Below are positions 1-7,066 of a stretch of 11,566 nucleotides of DNA, in pieces. The stretch lies in contig JAEINM010000084.1 of the NCBI GenBank assembly GCA_016342385.1, forward strand, positions 1 to 11,566, read 5' to 3'. Position 1 is the stretch's first letter, and every line of letters begins with the position of its first letter. The notes under the pieces are model-generated. The model had not been told where the DNA came from. It ran no database searches and saw only the letters and a list, made by a program, of their open reading frames with translations. This DNA comes from Spirochaetaceae bacterium. Its GTDB lineage: Bacteria > Spirochaetota > Spirochaetia > DSM-2461. The position numbers and the translations under genes were made by a program.

Positions 1-30
1 TGCAGGGACAGGTCGCGACCTGTCCCTGCA
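1..30. repeat. Perfect 30-bp palindrome, likely terminator or REP-like hairpin
   Basis: Bases 1-15 are the exact reverse complement of bases 16-30, with the core GGGACAGGTC followed by GACCTGTCCC. It begins 8 bases past the stop codon of the outer-membrane barrel gene, so it can end transcription of the five-gene operon or protect its 3' end. The window starts at its first base, so any T-tract on the minus strand is out of sight. It shares the pattern GGGAC-(A)-GGTC with the hairpin at 9045-9070, which suggests a dispersed repeat family rather than a one-off terminator. Confidence 0.75.
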
Positions 31-38
31 TATGATTA

Positions 39-1484
39 TTATATTTTACCGCTTACTTTTGCTGTCAGGACAAAGCTGAATTGCCGTCCCAGGGAATCGG
101 GATTATTTTCCATATACTCACCTGTTGTTGATCCATAGATAAAAGGCAATGCCGCTTTCAATTCAAGAAAATCAAAGGCATGAAAGGTGATTATCGGTGC
201 CAGAACCCCACTGTTATCACTGATATTGTAGAGAGTGTAAGCTTCGATATTTAATTTTTTATCAAATAACTTCACTCCGAATCCTCCGGCCAGATTATGC
301 CCGTAAACCAGAGGAAGGCCAAGCTTAGTTCCAAGGGGTCCCAGTTCGGTTTCCTCCCCATTATAATAGTACTCTCCACTGAACTCAAGATTCCCCTTAA
401 AGAAGTCAATGAAAAAACCCAGATTAAATCCAAAATCCAATTGATCGGGATCCTCTGCAGGAATAAAATGACCATCTTCATCGGGCTCTGCATCACTGGG
501 AATGGGCAGCAGATCATCGTCAGCCTGATCGTAGGCAATAACCGCTTCCGAATAGAGTTCCAATCGGTTAAAAAGTGTCGTGCTGACAGAGTAGAATCCT
601 CTGAAATTCAGATCTTTATGGTAAAAACAACCGACAGTGATATCAGCCTGCTTCAGTGCCAGGTTATAATATCCGCCCCAGCCGAATTCATCAAAAGCCG
701 GATAGGTGGCGTCGGCAAAATATCCGTTTCTCGTATACATGAGAGCCTGAAGACCACCGATGCCAATGGGAATATCCATCTTAATGGAATAGGAATCTGT
801 ATTGGAAATGGAATCCGCCGGATCCAAAGCAACCCGGCTGTAATATCCGCTGCTTGTAAAAACAGGTTCGCCCTGGTCATCAGTTTCATATTCATAGCCA
901 AAATTATCGGGCAGTCTTCCATGAAGATTAGTGAACTTAAAATAACGGGAGATTCCCCAGGTCAGGTTCTGTCGGCCCATCCGAAAATACACCAGATCAC
1001 CGAAATCGAAATCGGCAAAGAATTCGACCACTTTTGGCTCAAAAGCGGGAAAGGCAACATTATAAGATTGGAGAAACCGGAAATTCTCATTTATTGAAGC
1101 ATCCAGTGTCATCTTTGATGAGAGAAGCATCAGGGCCGAATCGGTAAAAAGTGATTCTTCCTCAGCCAGAACCGACTCATCATCTCCCGATTCATCATCA
1201 GTCAGTTCCCAACCGGGAGAATATCCTAGAGTCACATCAAAACTTGCCCCGAAAGTAAACTTTTCTTTTTTTATCAGATCCAGTCCCGTCTCGGGAATAT
1301 CGCTTTCCTCCTCAGGACTATCTTTATCACTGTTTGCCTGACCATCTGAACCGGAATCCCCTACAGACTCAGTATCCTCGGCATTCTCAAAAAGAGAGTC
1401 GATATCCAGTTCGGTTTCCTGTGCCGTCAGTGCTGTTGAAATTGTAAAAAACAGCAAGAGCCATAAAGAATTATGCTTCATCAT
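39..1484 (-). CDS. Outer-membrane beta-barrel protein, porin-like, last gene of ABC operon
   Basis: This 481-residue protein starts with a signal peptide (hydrophobic stretch about residues 7-20, probable cleavage after ALTA at 21). Residues 22-63 form a low-complexity segment rich in Asp, Glu, Ser and Gly that contains LDIDSLF at 26-32. From about residue 75 to the end the protein shows alternating polar/aromatic beta strands (for example FRMGRQNLTWGI), as expected for an outer-membrane barrel. I do not recognise a named family; DUF1302-like or generic porin-like proteins are the closest in style. The ATG overlaps the TGA of the LolA-like gene in an ATGA, and GGAGAG lies 9 bases upstream. 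A second ATG follows directly and could also be used. Its place after an ABC exporter and a LolA-like carrier suggests it is the outer-membrane end or client of that system. Function is inferred; barrel location is fairly secure. Confidence 0.8.
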   Translation of the reverse strand: MMKHNSLWLLLFFTISTALTAQETELDIDSLFENAEDTESVGDSGSDGQANSDKDSPEEESDIPETGLDLIKKEKFTFGASFDVTLGYSPGWELTDDESGDDESVLAEEESLFTDSALMLLSSKMTLDASINENFRFLQSYNVAFPAFEPKVVEFFADFDFGDLVYFRMGRQNLTWGISRYFKFTNLHGRLPDNFGYEYETDDQGEPVFTSSGYYSRVALDPADSISNTDSYSIKMDIPIGIGGLQALMYTRNGYFADATYPAFDEFGWGGYYNLALKQADITVGCFYHKDLNFRGFYSVSTTLFNRLELYSEAVIAYDQADDDLLPIPSDAEPDEDGHFIPAEDPDQLDFGFNLGFFIDFFKGNLEFSGEYYYNGEETELGPLGTKLGLPLVYGHNLAGGFGVKLFDKKLNIEAYTLYNISDNSGVLAPIITFHAFDFLELKAALPFIYGSTTGEYMENNPDSLGRQFSFVLTAKVSGKI

Positions 1485-2242
1485 TGAGCGCTTCTCTCCA
1501 GAAAGTTTTTAGTGAATACATTGCCGGGAATATCTCTAAAAGAGGTCTTTTTAATGGATATGACTGTTTTTTCACTGACAAATTTGCCATCGATCACAGC
1601 ACCTTCCAGGGCATCAAAATAGTAAATTAATGCGGGGATATACCGAATTCCCACCTTTTGATAGGAGGGTATAGCCGTTGTTCTCAGCAGCTGATTGGAT
1701 AGACTGTAATCCTCGGTTTTACGCACCAGATTATCATCGCTGATCCATATTTTCATTATAGGATAGGTCACCTCATCGTTATTGGCCTCCAGTTCGAGCA
1801 GCCAGCAGTCATAGTTTCCCAGTTTAACCCGCTCACCACTACGGACAATATAATCATCGGCCAGAGTGGATCGGGTAAAATCGGAGTTTCTCGCATTGGA
1901 GTTCTGGAAGCGGTCCTTGGAACTGGAGTAGTTGAAACGCCTTCCTTCGGGATCGTAGAACCACAGAGTGTCTTCCAGTTTCAGATACCCCTGCCCTCTG
2001 TTGATATCCGGCTCGAGGATAATGATAACATACTGTTCAATTTTATCACGCCTGAAAATAGCGGCTACAGTGGTGTCCCGCCCCTCTCCCGGTTTATCGT
2101 GAACGATGGTGTACTCAGCGGAAAAATCACTCTCGGTATAACTGGCCAGAGCATCGGCCTTTAGAAGTAATTCGTGAAAATCGACTGCGTAAAGAGTCGA
2201 TAGAAGGGTTATGAATATTGTTAATATTAAGCTTTTTTTCAA
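1481..2242 (-). CDS. LolA-like outer membrane lipoprotein-sorting protein
   Basis: This 253-residue periplasmic protein has a short signal peptide (hydrophobic residues 4-19, likely cleavage after LYA). The body resembles the LolA_like family annotated as outer membrane lipoprotein-sorting protein (PF17131 type). The clearest signs are DTLWFYDPEGRRFNYSS at 91-107 and SDFTRSTLADDY at 120-131, which fit the family's W-x-Y-x-P and S-D-F-x-x-x-D blocks. Such proteins have a half-barrel that binds acyl chains and are often found beside FtsX or RND permeases. The start is TTG at 2240-2242: an in-frame TAG lies just upstream, AGGAG is 9 bases before, and no ATG occurs until residue 163. Four bases separate it from the upstream permease stop, and its TGA overlaps the ATG of the barrel gene. 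Likely role: ferry a lipidated or hydrophobic cargo from the ABC permeases to the outer membrane. Confidence 0.85.
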   Translation of the reverse strand: MKKSLILTIFITLLSTLYAVDFHELLLKADALASYTESDFSAEYTIVHDKPGEGRDTTVAAIFRRDKIEQYVIIILEPDINRGQGYLKLEDTLWFYDPEGRRFNYSSSKDRFQNSNARNSDFTRSTLADDYIVRSGERVKLGNYDCWLLELEANNDEVTYPIMKIWISDDNLVRKTEDYSLSNQLLRTTAIPSYQKVGIRYIPALIYYFDALEGAVIDGKFVSEKTVISIKKTSFRDIPGNVFTKNFLERSAQ

Positions 2243-2246
2243 TAAA

Positions 2247-3542
2247 TCAGTCTCCTAATGCTTTTGTCAGTTCCAGCCTGGAAGCCCTGAACGAGGGGAT
2301 CAGCAGTGCGGGAAAAATAATGATTATGAGCAATCCAATATTGGATAATATATCTGAAATAGTAAAAAGAGGTAAGAGCCGGCCCTTAGTCATAAAGATT
2401 TCAAATCCCGGAATAAAAGAAAAGGAAAAAAGTGAGATAATCCACAAAACAAGTAAAGACAGGAGAGCCCCGATCACCAGTGAAACGGCAAAAACCAGGA
2501 GAGCTTCGCCGAGAAGAATACCGAGGATATCCCCCCTCTGAAATCCCATTGACCGCATGGTTCCGATCTCTGCTGTTCTCTCGTGAATAATCAGTCTATA
2601 GGTGACAGAGACACTGACCAGAACAATAAGTGAAATCATAATGTAGAGGAAATAGGAAACAAGGTTCATAGCTGTCAGCAGCTCCGAGACCTGGGAGACA
2701 AAAATCTCCAGAGTCATTACAAAATGGCGAATACCTTCCCAGTGCATTCCCTGTTCAAAGGTATATTCCTCTTTTCTGGTAATAAAGGAAGACATGGGCA
2801 GTTTTTTTTCCAGTTCACTGTGCAATTGAAAGGATAGTTCGGATGCATCTACAGCATTGTTAAAATACAGCCCAAGGGAAAAGTAATCCTCTTCCTCAAA
2901 GGCCAGCAGGTTATTCAGTTCCCTTCTGTCGACATAGCACTTGTAATAACCAAATATGCTCTCATCTCGGAAAATCCCTTTTATTACAAATGTCCCCGTG
3001 TTGTTCTGACCTGTTTTCGTTCTCACTTTCAGAACAACATCATCACCGACTCGAGCCCCGAGCTGCTCGGCCACAGGTTCAGAAATAATGATCCCCTTGC
3101 CGTCTGAGAGGTTTGCAGAGCCCCCCTCACTATAATCCAGCTTGGCAAAATCATCGGCTTCAACATCCCAGTCGACTCCGTAGACATTTTTCTGGCGGGA
3201 AGAGTTTCCGGCAAAGTAGAGTATGCCATCAGCGAAAAAGAGGGTCCTCTTCACCATCCTGTCAGGCTGAACGTCCAGCTTTCTGACGGCATCCATCACC
3301 GCCTGATCATCGCGGATAAGACCCAGGTGGCCGTACTGTTTGTGGAAACCCAGAACAAATAACTGACCGCCATAATGCTGCTGAGCCGCCCGGTATACAT
3401 TGTCGTACATACCGGCAGCCAGAGATGTCATAGTCGTGATAATGGCAAAACCGAAACTGACGGCAAGAATGAGAAAAATATACCGCCTGTAGTGTCCGGA
3501 AAAATATCGGACGGCCAGTTTGACTCTATTAACTGTTTTCAA
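2247..3542 (-). CDS. ABC transporter permease, FtsX/LolC-E/MacB type (permease 1)
   Basis: This 431-residue inner-membrane protein has the four-helix plan of the MacB/LolCE family. TM1 is at about 20-42, a large periplasmic domain (MacB_PCD type) spans 43-285, and TM2-4 lie near 293-317, 340-368 and 395-417. The motif EIGTMRSMGFQRGDI at 325-339 is the FtsX coupling segment that contacts the ATPase. The start is TTG with a strong AGGGGG about 6 bases upstream; the only in-frame alternative after the preceding TAG is ATT, and the first ATG (residue 38) would remove TM1. The gene is in the same reading frame as permease 2, separated from its TAG stop by one codon, so readthrough would give a fused protein. 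Together with permease 2 it probably forms a heterodimer driven by the operon's ATPase. Substrate unknown; lipoprotein release is the best guess from the LolA-like neighbour. Confidence 0.9.
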   Translation of the reverse strand: MKTVNRVKLAVRYFSGHYRRYIFLILAVSFGFAIITTMTSLAAGMYDNVYRAAQQHYGGQLFVLGFHKQYGHLGLIRDDQAVMDAVRKLDVQPDRMVKRTLFFADGILYFAGNSSRQKNVYGVDWDVEADDFAKLDYSEGGSANLSDGKGIIISEPVAEQLGARVGDDVVLKVRTKTGQNNTGTFVIKGIFRDESIFGYYKCYVDRRELNNLLAFEEEDYFSLGLYFNNAVDASELSFQLHSELEKKLPMSSFITRKEEYTFEQGMHWEGIRHFVMTLEIFVSQVSELLTAMNLVSYFLYIMISLIVLVSVSVTYRLIIHERTAEIGTMRSMGFQRGDILGILLGEALLVFAVSLVIGALLSLLVLWIISLFSFSFIPGFEIFMTKGRLLPLFTISDILSNIGLLIIIIFPALLIPSFRASRLELTKALGD

Positions 3543-3545
3543 AAT

Positions 3546-4985
3546 CTACCCCCTGGCCACAGCTGTAACAGGCTCAATTTTCATGGCCAGAGAAACGGGA
3601 AACAGGGTGGAGAGGAATCCCAGCAGAACCGAAGTGATCATACTGATAAAAGCCATAAGCGGCAGAAAGGTTACACGAACAGTAGACATTCCCAGAAGAG
3701 AGACGATCAGACTATTGTTTATTGTAAGACCAGCTCTATTGATCACCCTGATCAGAAGGAAACTGAGAGCCAGGGCAAGCAGGGAAGCGATGAGGGAGAG
3801 AATGATATTTTCCAGATAAAAGAGTCCGCCGATATATCCCTTTGACGCTCCGATAGCCCGTAGTGTACCGATCTCCCCTGTCCGTTCAAAAACAGAGATG
3901 ACCAGAAGATTCACAATGGCTATGATTCCGGCGATGAGGACCAGCAGAAAGCCTCCGTTATAGAGGATCTGAAGCAGGTAGACCATCATGGCTGACAAGC
4001 CGGCGGCCTTTCTCCAGCTGATGACCTCGGCGTTAATATCATTTTCATCAAAGAAACTGTTTAATTTCTCTAAAACAGAACGGGGATTCACTCGCTCTTT
4101 CAGATCGATAAGAATAAAATTCCACCCCCCCCCCACAAGGTCTCCTTCAGGAGCAACCACATCCTGTGACAGGAGATCCATAACAGATTCAGCAGATATT
4201 CCATCGGATTCTCCGCTTTCCACATCACTTTCGCCGAAAAGATCATCTACGGACCCGGAAAAGAGGTCATCAACAGCCCCGGAATCCTTTTTTGAGGCTA
4301 GAGTAATAGAATTGAGCGCTCTGAGAGTCTGTACATCGACGAGCATTATCTGATCCATAGAGGAATTGCTGTTTGTGTAGGAAAAAATCCCTTTTAAAGG
4401 AACTTCACGAATTTTAAATCCCTTATTACCGAACATGGTTAAGAGAATCGGGTCACCGGGAACAGGTCTTAGTCCTGTCTCCCTTTCAATCTGATTGGCC
4501 CGGTATTCAGTCATAAGAATACCCTCTTCACCAGTGGTAAACAGATCTCCTTCGAGCAACTTTAAATTTGAAAAAAAACGAAAGTATTCATCCCCCTCTA
4601 TTCCGAACAGGGGAACCTTATATCTTTTATTGTGGATATCCATTAAGGCGGCGCCGGAAACCTGAGAAACTGTAGCTTCCACCTGATCCAGCCCCTCCAG
4701 TTCAGCCAGGAGAGAATCGTAATTCTGAATAACCGGTATGGCGAAATATTCCCCGACAAAGGGGGTATTGGCACCGAATAGACCAAAATCTACAGGGGAT
4801 GTACTTTTTAGGACCAGATCTCCTGTGAAGTTTTCCACAAATGTTTTTCTCATTCCCTGGTTCATCTGCATCAGAGTGGAATTCCCTATAAAAAACAGAG
4901 TTATAATAACAAAAAAGAGAAGTACAATAATGAGTGATCTTTTTTTATGGCGGACCAGATTCCTCAAAGCCAGATAAACAATCAA
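3546..4985 (-). CDS. ABC transporter permease, FtsX/LolC-E/MacB type (permease 2), with G10 tract
   Basis: This 479-residue permease has TM1 at about 15-34, a periplasmic domain from 35 to about 330, and TM2-4 near 340-365, 390-415 and 437-462. The FtsX coupling motif is EIGTLRAIGASKGYI at 371-385. Two features are odd. First, residues 236-272 form an acidic Ser/Gly/Asp insert with VDDLF repeated at 238-242 and 246-250 (24-bp repeat in DNA). Second, codons 284-288 (V-G-G-G-W) contain ten G in a row on the coding strand; a change of one base in either direction gives an early stop before TM2. As shown, the frame is open and the protein is full-length. The start is TTG, overlapping the ATPase stop as TTGA, with GAGGAA upstream; an in-frame TGA lies upstream and the first ATG (residue 39) would lose TM1. 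It likely pairs with permease 1. Confidence 0.9.
   Translation of the reverse strand: MIVYLALRNLVRHKKRSLIIVLLFFVIITLFFIGNSTLMQMNQGMRKTFVENFTGDLVLKSTSPVDFGLFGANTPFVGEYFAIPVIQNYDSLLAELEGLDQVEATVSQVSGAALMDIHNKRYKVPLFGIEGDEYFRFFSNLKLLEGDLFTTGEEGILMTEYRANQIERETGLRPVPGDPILLTMFGNKGFKIREVPLKGIFSYTNSNSSMDQIMLVDVQTLRALNSITLASKKDSGAVDDLFSGSVDDLFGESDVESGESDGISAESVMDLLSQDVVAPEGDLVGGGWNFILIDLKERVNPRSVLEKLNSFFDENDINAEVISWRKAAGLSAMMVYLLQILYNGGFLLVLIAGIIAIVNLLVISVFERTGEIGTLRAIGASKGYIGGLFYLENIILSLIASLLALALSFLLIRVINRAGLTINNSLIVSLLGMSTVRVTFLPLMAFISMITSVLLGFLSTLFPVSLAMKIEPVTAVARG
4125..4134 (-). repeat. Homopolymer tract of ten G (coding strand) inside permease 2
   Basis: The plus strand shows ten consecutive C at 4125-4134, reading as GTG GGG GGG GGG TGG on the coding strand. 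Long G tracts are known slippage sites and act as on/off switches in several bacteria, including poly-G tracts in Treponema. Reading the two shifted frames by eye, one extra G leads to TGA after about 24 new codons, and one lost G leads to TGA after about seven. Either product would lack TM2-4. Confidence 0.9.
4236..4274 (-). repeat. Imperfect 24-bp tandem repeat encoding VDDLF motifs
   Basis: Codons 238-250 of permease 2 read VDDLFSGSVDDLF. The DNA shows a 24-bp period: two plus-strand blocks sharing GATCATC/GGTCATC followed by CCCGGAA. It lies in the acidic insert of the periplasmic domain and looks like a small in-frame duplication. Confidence 0.7.
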
Positions 4986-5671
4986 GATTTTTCCTCGGAC
5001 ACAACAAAGCCATCATGAAGATAGATCACATGATCCGCCATATTTTTAATGGTTTCATCATGAGTGGAAAAGATAAAAGTCGTCTTCTGTTCTTTATTAA
5101 TAGTCTTCATAAGATTGAGGATCTTTTCTCCCGTTTTAGAATCGAGATTGGCAGTCGGTTCATCGGCTATGACTATTTCCGGCTTTGTCACCAGTGCCCT
5201 GGCGATGGCGACCCGCTGCCTCTGGCCTCCCGACAGTTCGGAGGGTTTGTGTTTTTTCCATGGTGAAAGACCGACTTCATCGAGGAGAAAATCTATCCAC
5301 TCAATGCGTTCTTTTTTTGCAGGGTATTTCTTGCCGATCAGTAGAGGAATCTCTATGTTTTCATAGACATTTAGAATAGGCAGCAGATTAAAGGACTGAA
5401 ATATAAATCCCAGATAGTGATGCCGGAGAACCGTCCTCTCTTTATCAGAGAGATGGGAGACCGGTTTATCTTCAATAAAGACTTCCCCCGATGTAGGCTG
5501 ATCGACCAGGCCGATCATATTCATGATAGTTGTTTTCCCTGCACCGGAAGGCCCGGCTACGGCGACAAAATCCCCTTTATCGAGAGAGAGATTCACTCCA
5601 TTCAGGGCATTTACAATGACGTTGCCCATTGGATAGGATTTTTTAATATCTGTCAGTTTGATTATTTCCAT
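4982..5671 (-). CDS. ABC transporter ATP-binding protein, LolD/MacB family
   Basis: This 229-residue cytoplasmic ATPase has all the motifs of an active subunit in the usual order: Walker A GPSGAGKTT at 40-48, Q-loop FQSFNLLP at 91-98, signature LSGGQRQRVAIARAL at 146-160, Walker B IVIADEP at 166-172, D-loop NLD, and the H-loop histidine at 204. Length and sequence style (KSYPMG, LNGVNLSL, VDQPTSGEV) place it with LolD and MacB ATPases, which power extrusion by FtsX-type permeases rather than substrate passage through a channel. It is the first gene of the five-gene operon and overlaps the next start by 4 bases. The ATG at 5669-5671 has no visible Shine-Dalgarno sequence, and the best promoter ends 9 bases before it, so translation may be leaderless. 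Whether the cargo is a lipoprotein (LolD-like) or another hydrophobic molecule cannot be told from the ATPase alone. Confidence 0.93.
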   Translation of the reverse strand: MEIIKLTDIKKSYPMGNVIVNALNGVNLSLDKGDFVAVAGPSGAGKTTIMNMIGLVDQPTSGEVFIEDKPVSHLSDKERTVLRHHYLGFIFQSFNLLPILNVYENIEIPLLIGKKYPAKKERIEWIDFLLDEVGLSPWKKHKPSELSGGQRQRVAIARALVTKPEIVIADEPTANLDSKTGEKILNLMKTINKEQKTTFIFSTHDETIKNMADHVIYLHDGFVVSEEKS

Positions 5672-5679
5672 TATGAGTT

Positions 5680-5708
5680 AATATAGTATGAATTTTATAT
5701 AAAAACAA
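5680..5708 (-). promoter_or_regulatory. Candidate sigma70-type promoter for the ABC operon
   Basis: On the minus strand TTGTTT (5703-5708) and TATATT (5680-5685) are separated by 17 bases. The -10 box matches the consensus at five of six positions, the -35 box at three. The predicted transcription start is only about 2 bases before the ATG, which fits the missing Shine-Dalgarno sequence. Confidence 0.5.
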
Positions 5709-5761
5709 TGTGGGTATTTAGAGAAAACAGATAGTCATAATTCTAACCACTGTCTGAACCT

Positions 5762-5797
5762 TGATTTGCCTGATTATCGTGATTTTCATGATTAAGA
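5762..5797. repeat. Four tandem 9-bp units beginning TGATT
   Basis: The units are TGATTTGCC, TGATTATCG, TGATTTTCA and TGATTAAGA, end to end. All begin TGATT and differ in the last four bases. The sequence just before (GTCTGAACC) and the units themselves resemble a dispersed intergenic repeat that I recall from several unrelated bacterial genomes; that recollection is not a database result. Confidence 0.6.
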
Positions 5798-5882
5798 TGG
5801 AATACCAGCTATAATTGACTGCCCTGAGATATTAAGTCCCGGGCCACCTGAATCCTCTAAATAGAGATCTAAAGGAATTTTG

Positions 5883-5911
5883 TAGACATATTTAACATAT
5901 CACATTAAAAT
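5883..5911 (+). promoter_or_regulatory. Candidate promoter of the AAA ATPase gene
   Basis: TAGACA (5883-5888) and TAAAAT (5906-5911) are spaced by 17 bases, each matching the sigma70 consensus at five of six positions. The predicted start of transcription is near 5918, about 3 bases before the ATG. No Shine-Dalgarno sequence precedes that ATG. Confidence 0.6.
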
Positions 5912-5921
5912 TGTCTAGACA
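5912..5921. promoter_or_regulatory. Perfect palindrome TGTCTAGACA over the transcription start, possible operator
   Basis: This 10-bp palindrome begins right after the -10 box and ends on the A of the start codon. A related half, TTTTGTAGACA, covers the -35 box about 33 bases (three helix turns) upstream. A repressor bound to both could block the promoter. It may be the gene's own regulatory site; the binding protein is unknown. Confidence 0.4.
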
Positions 5922-7063
5922 TGAAATATATCAAAAGAAATATTGAAAAAAAACTGTCTGAGTACTTATCGCTTTTCCCAGTAGTTGCTATCACAGGTCC
6001 GCGACAATCGGGAAAATCAACCCTGATCAAACAGACTCTAGGAGAAGAATATACATATGTTACATTGGATGACTACCGTGTAATAGATCAGTTGAATGAT
6101 GATCCTGAGAGATTTTTTTCAATTCATACTGAAAAAGTCATCTTTGATGAAGTGCAAAAATATCCTAAAATATTTGATTACATAAAGAGAAAAGTCGATG
6201 AAGGCAGAGACCTTTATGGCAGATATGTATTAACAGGTTCCAGTCAGTTTACATTACAACAGAATATATCGGAGTCTCTTGCCGGACGTATCGGCTTATT
6301 GCAGTTGCTGCCTTTTGATTTTCTGGAGACTCCAGACGAATACCATTCTATTGTCAATGGATCTTTTCCGGAGCAGGTTCTAAGGAATTATTCTCATAAT
6401 GAGGACTGGTATGCTTCATACATGGAAACATATATCCAGAAAGATGTCAGAATGGTGGCTAATATAGGAGATCTCCATGATTTTACCCGTTTCATTAAAC
6501 TTCTTGCTGCAAATGTTACCAGTCAGTTTAATGCGTCATATTATTCAAAAATATTAGGAGTAAGTGTCCCCACAATTAAAAGATGGATTTCAGTACTTGA
6601 AATATCATATATAATTTATTTGTTAAAACCTTATTCCAGTAATCTGGGTAAGCGAATATACAAATCGCCTAAAATATATTTCTATGATACAGGATTAGCA
6701 TCTTTTTTAAATGGAGCTATGGGGTCAAAATGGGAAGTAGGACCTTTAGCCGGAGCTGTTTTCGAAAATTATATAGTTTCCGAATGTATTAAAAACTCTC
6801 TTCATAAAGGTCTGCGCATAGAGTATTATTATTTTCGTGAGCATAATGGTGATGAAATTGATTTAATCTCTGAATATAGGGGAGAAAAAGTATATTTGGA
6901 AATAAAACATTCCATGACTTTTCGCCCGAATATGGTTAAACATCTGAAGAAGTACATGGACGAAAGGACTCTATCAAGCCTAATTTATCAAGGTGAGTCT
7001 CTTGATTATTCTAAAGATATCAATGTTGTAAATTATAAAGAGTTTTTAAGGAGAAGCTATTAG
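5921..7063 (+). CDS. AAA ATPase with C-terminal DUF4143 domain
   Basis: This 380-residue protein has the AAA_14/DUF4143 layout. Walker A is GPRQSGKST at 26-34, Walker B VIFDEVQ at 73-79, a sensor-like VLTGSSQ at 103-109 and the family's SLAGRI at 119-124. Residues about 206-228 (YSKILGVSVPTIKRWI) look like a winged helix. The C-terminal domain holds GDEIDLI at 310-316 and YLEIK at 325-329, the D...ExK spacing of a PD-(D/E)XK-like fold. Length is normal for the family, whose cellular role is largely unknown; members are common, patchily distributed and often in accessory DNA. The gene is AT-rich compared with the flanking operons. Its ATG lacks a Shine-Dalgarno sequence and lies about 3 bases from the predicted transcription start. 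The stop is 3 bases before prs, so the two are probably co-transcribed. Family is clear; function is not. Confidence 0.9.
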   Translation: MKYIKRNIEKKLSEYLSLFPVVAITGPRQSGKSTLIKQTLGEEYTYVTLDDYRVIDQLNDDPERFFSIHTEKVIFDEVQKYPKIFDYIKRKVDEGRDLYGRYVLTGSSQFTLQQNISESLAGRIGLLQLLPFDFLETPDEYHSIVNGSFPEQVLRNYSHNEDWYASYMETYIQKDVRMVANIGDLHDFTRFIKLLAANVTSQFNASYYSKILGVSVPTIKRWISVLEISYIIYLLKPYSSNLGKRIYKSPKIYFYDTGLASFLNGAMGSKWEVGPLAGAVFENYIVSECIKNSLHKGLRIEYYYFREHNGDEIDLISEYRGEKVYLEIKHSMTFRPNMVKHLKKYMDERTLSSLIYQGESLDYSKDINVVNYKEFLRRSY

Positions 7064-7066
7064 CAC

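Larger units (their letters stand above)
5672..5920. other. Divergent intergenic region with two promoters and repeat remnants
   Basis: This region separates the minus-strand ABC operon from the plus-strand ATPase gene. It holds a candidate promoter at each end, a 36-bp stretch of four 9-bp units at 5762-5797, and operator-like palindromes near 5881-5921. A weak five-bp hairpin (CTCTA-AA-TAGAG) lies near 5855-5866. I see no credible gene in it. Confidence 0.6.

Noticed and set aside
297..1097. 266-codon open frame on the plus strand
   Set aside because: It is antisense to the barrel gene, has no recognisable domain, and its composition is explained by the opposite-strand codons.
3375..3845. 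156-codon plus-strand frame across the junction of the two permeases
   Set aside because: It spans two well-supported minus-strand genes; its Ser/Gln/Lys-rich product looks like a shadow of membrane-protein codons.
5672..5920. CRISPR array or tRNA in the divergent region
   Set aside because: The only repeat is a 9-bp tandem without spacers, and no cloverleaf can be drawn.
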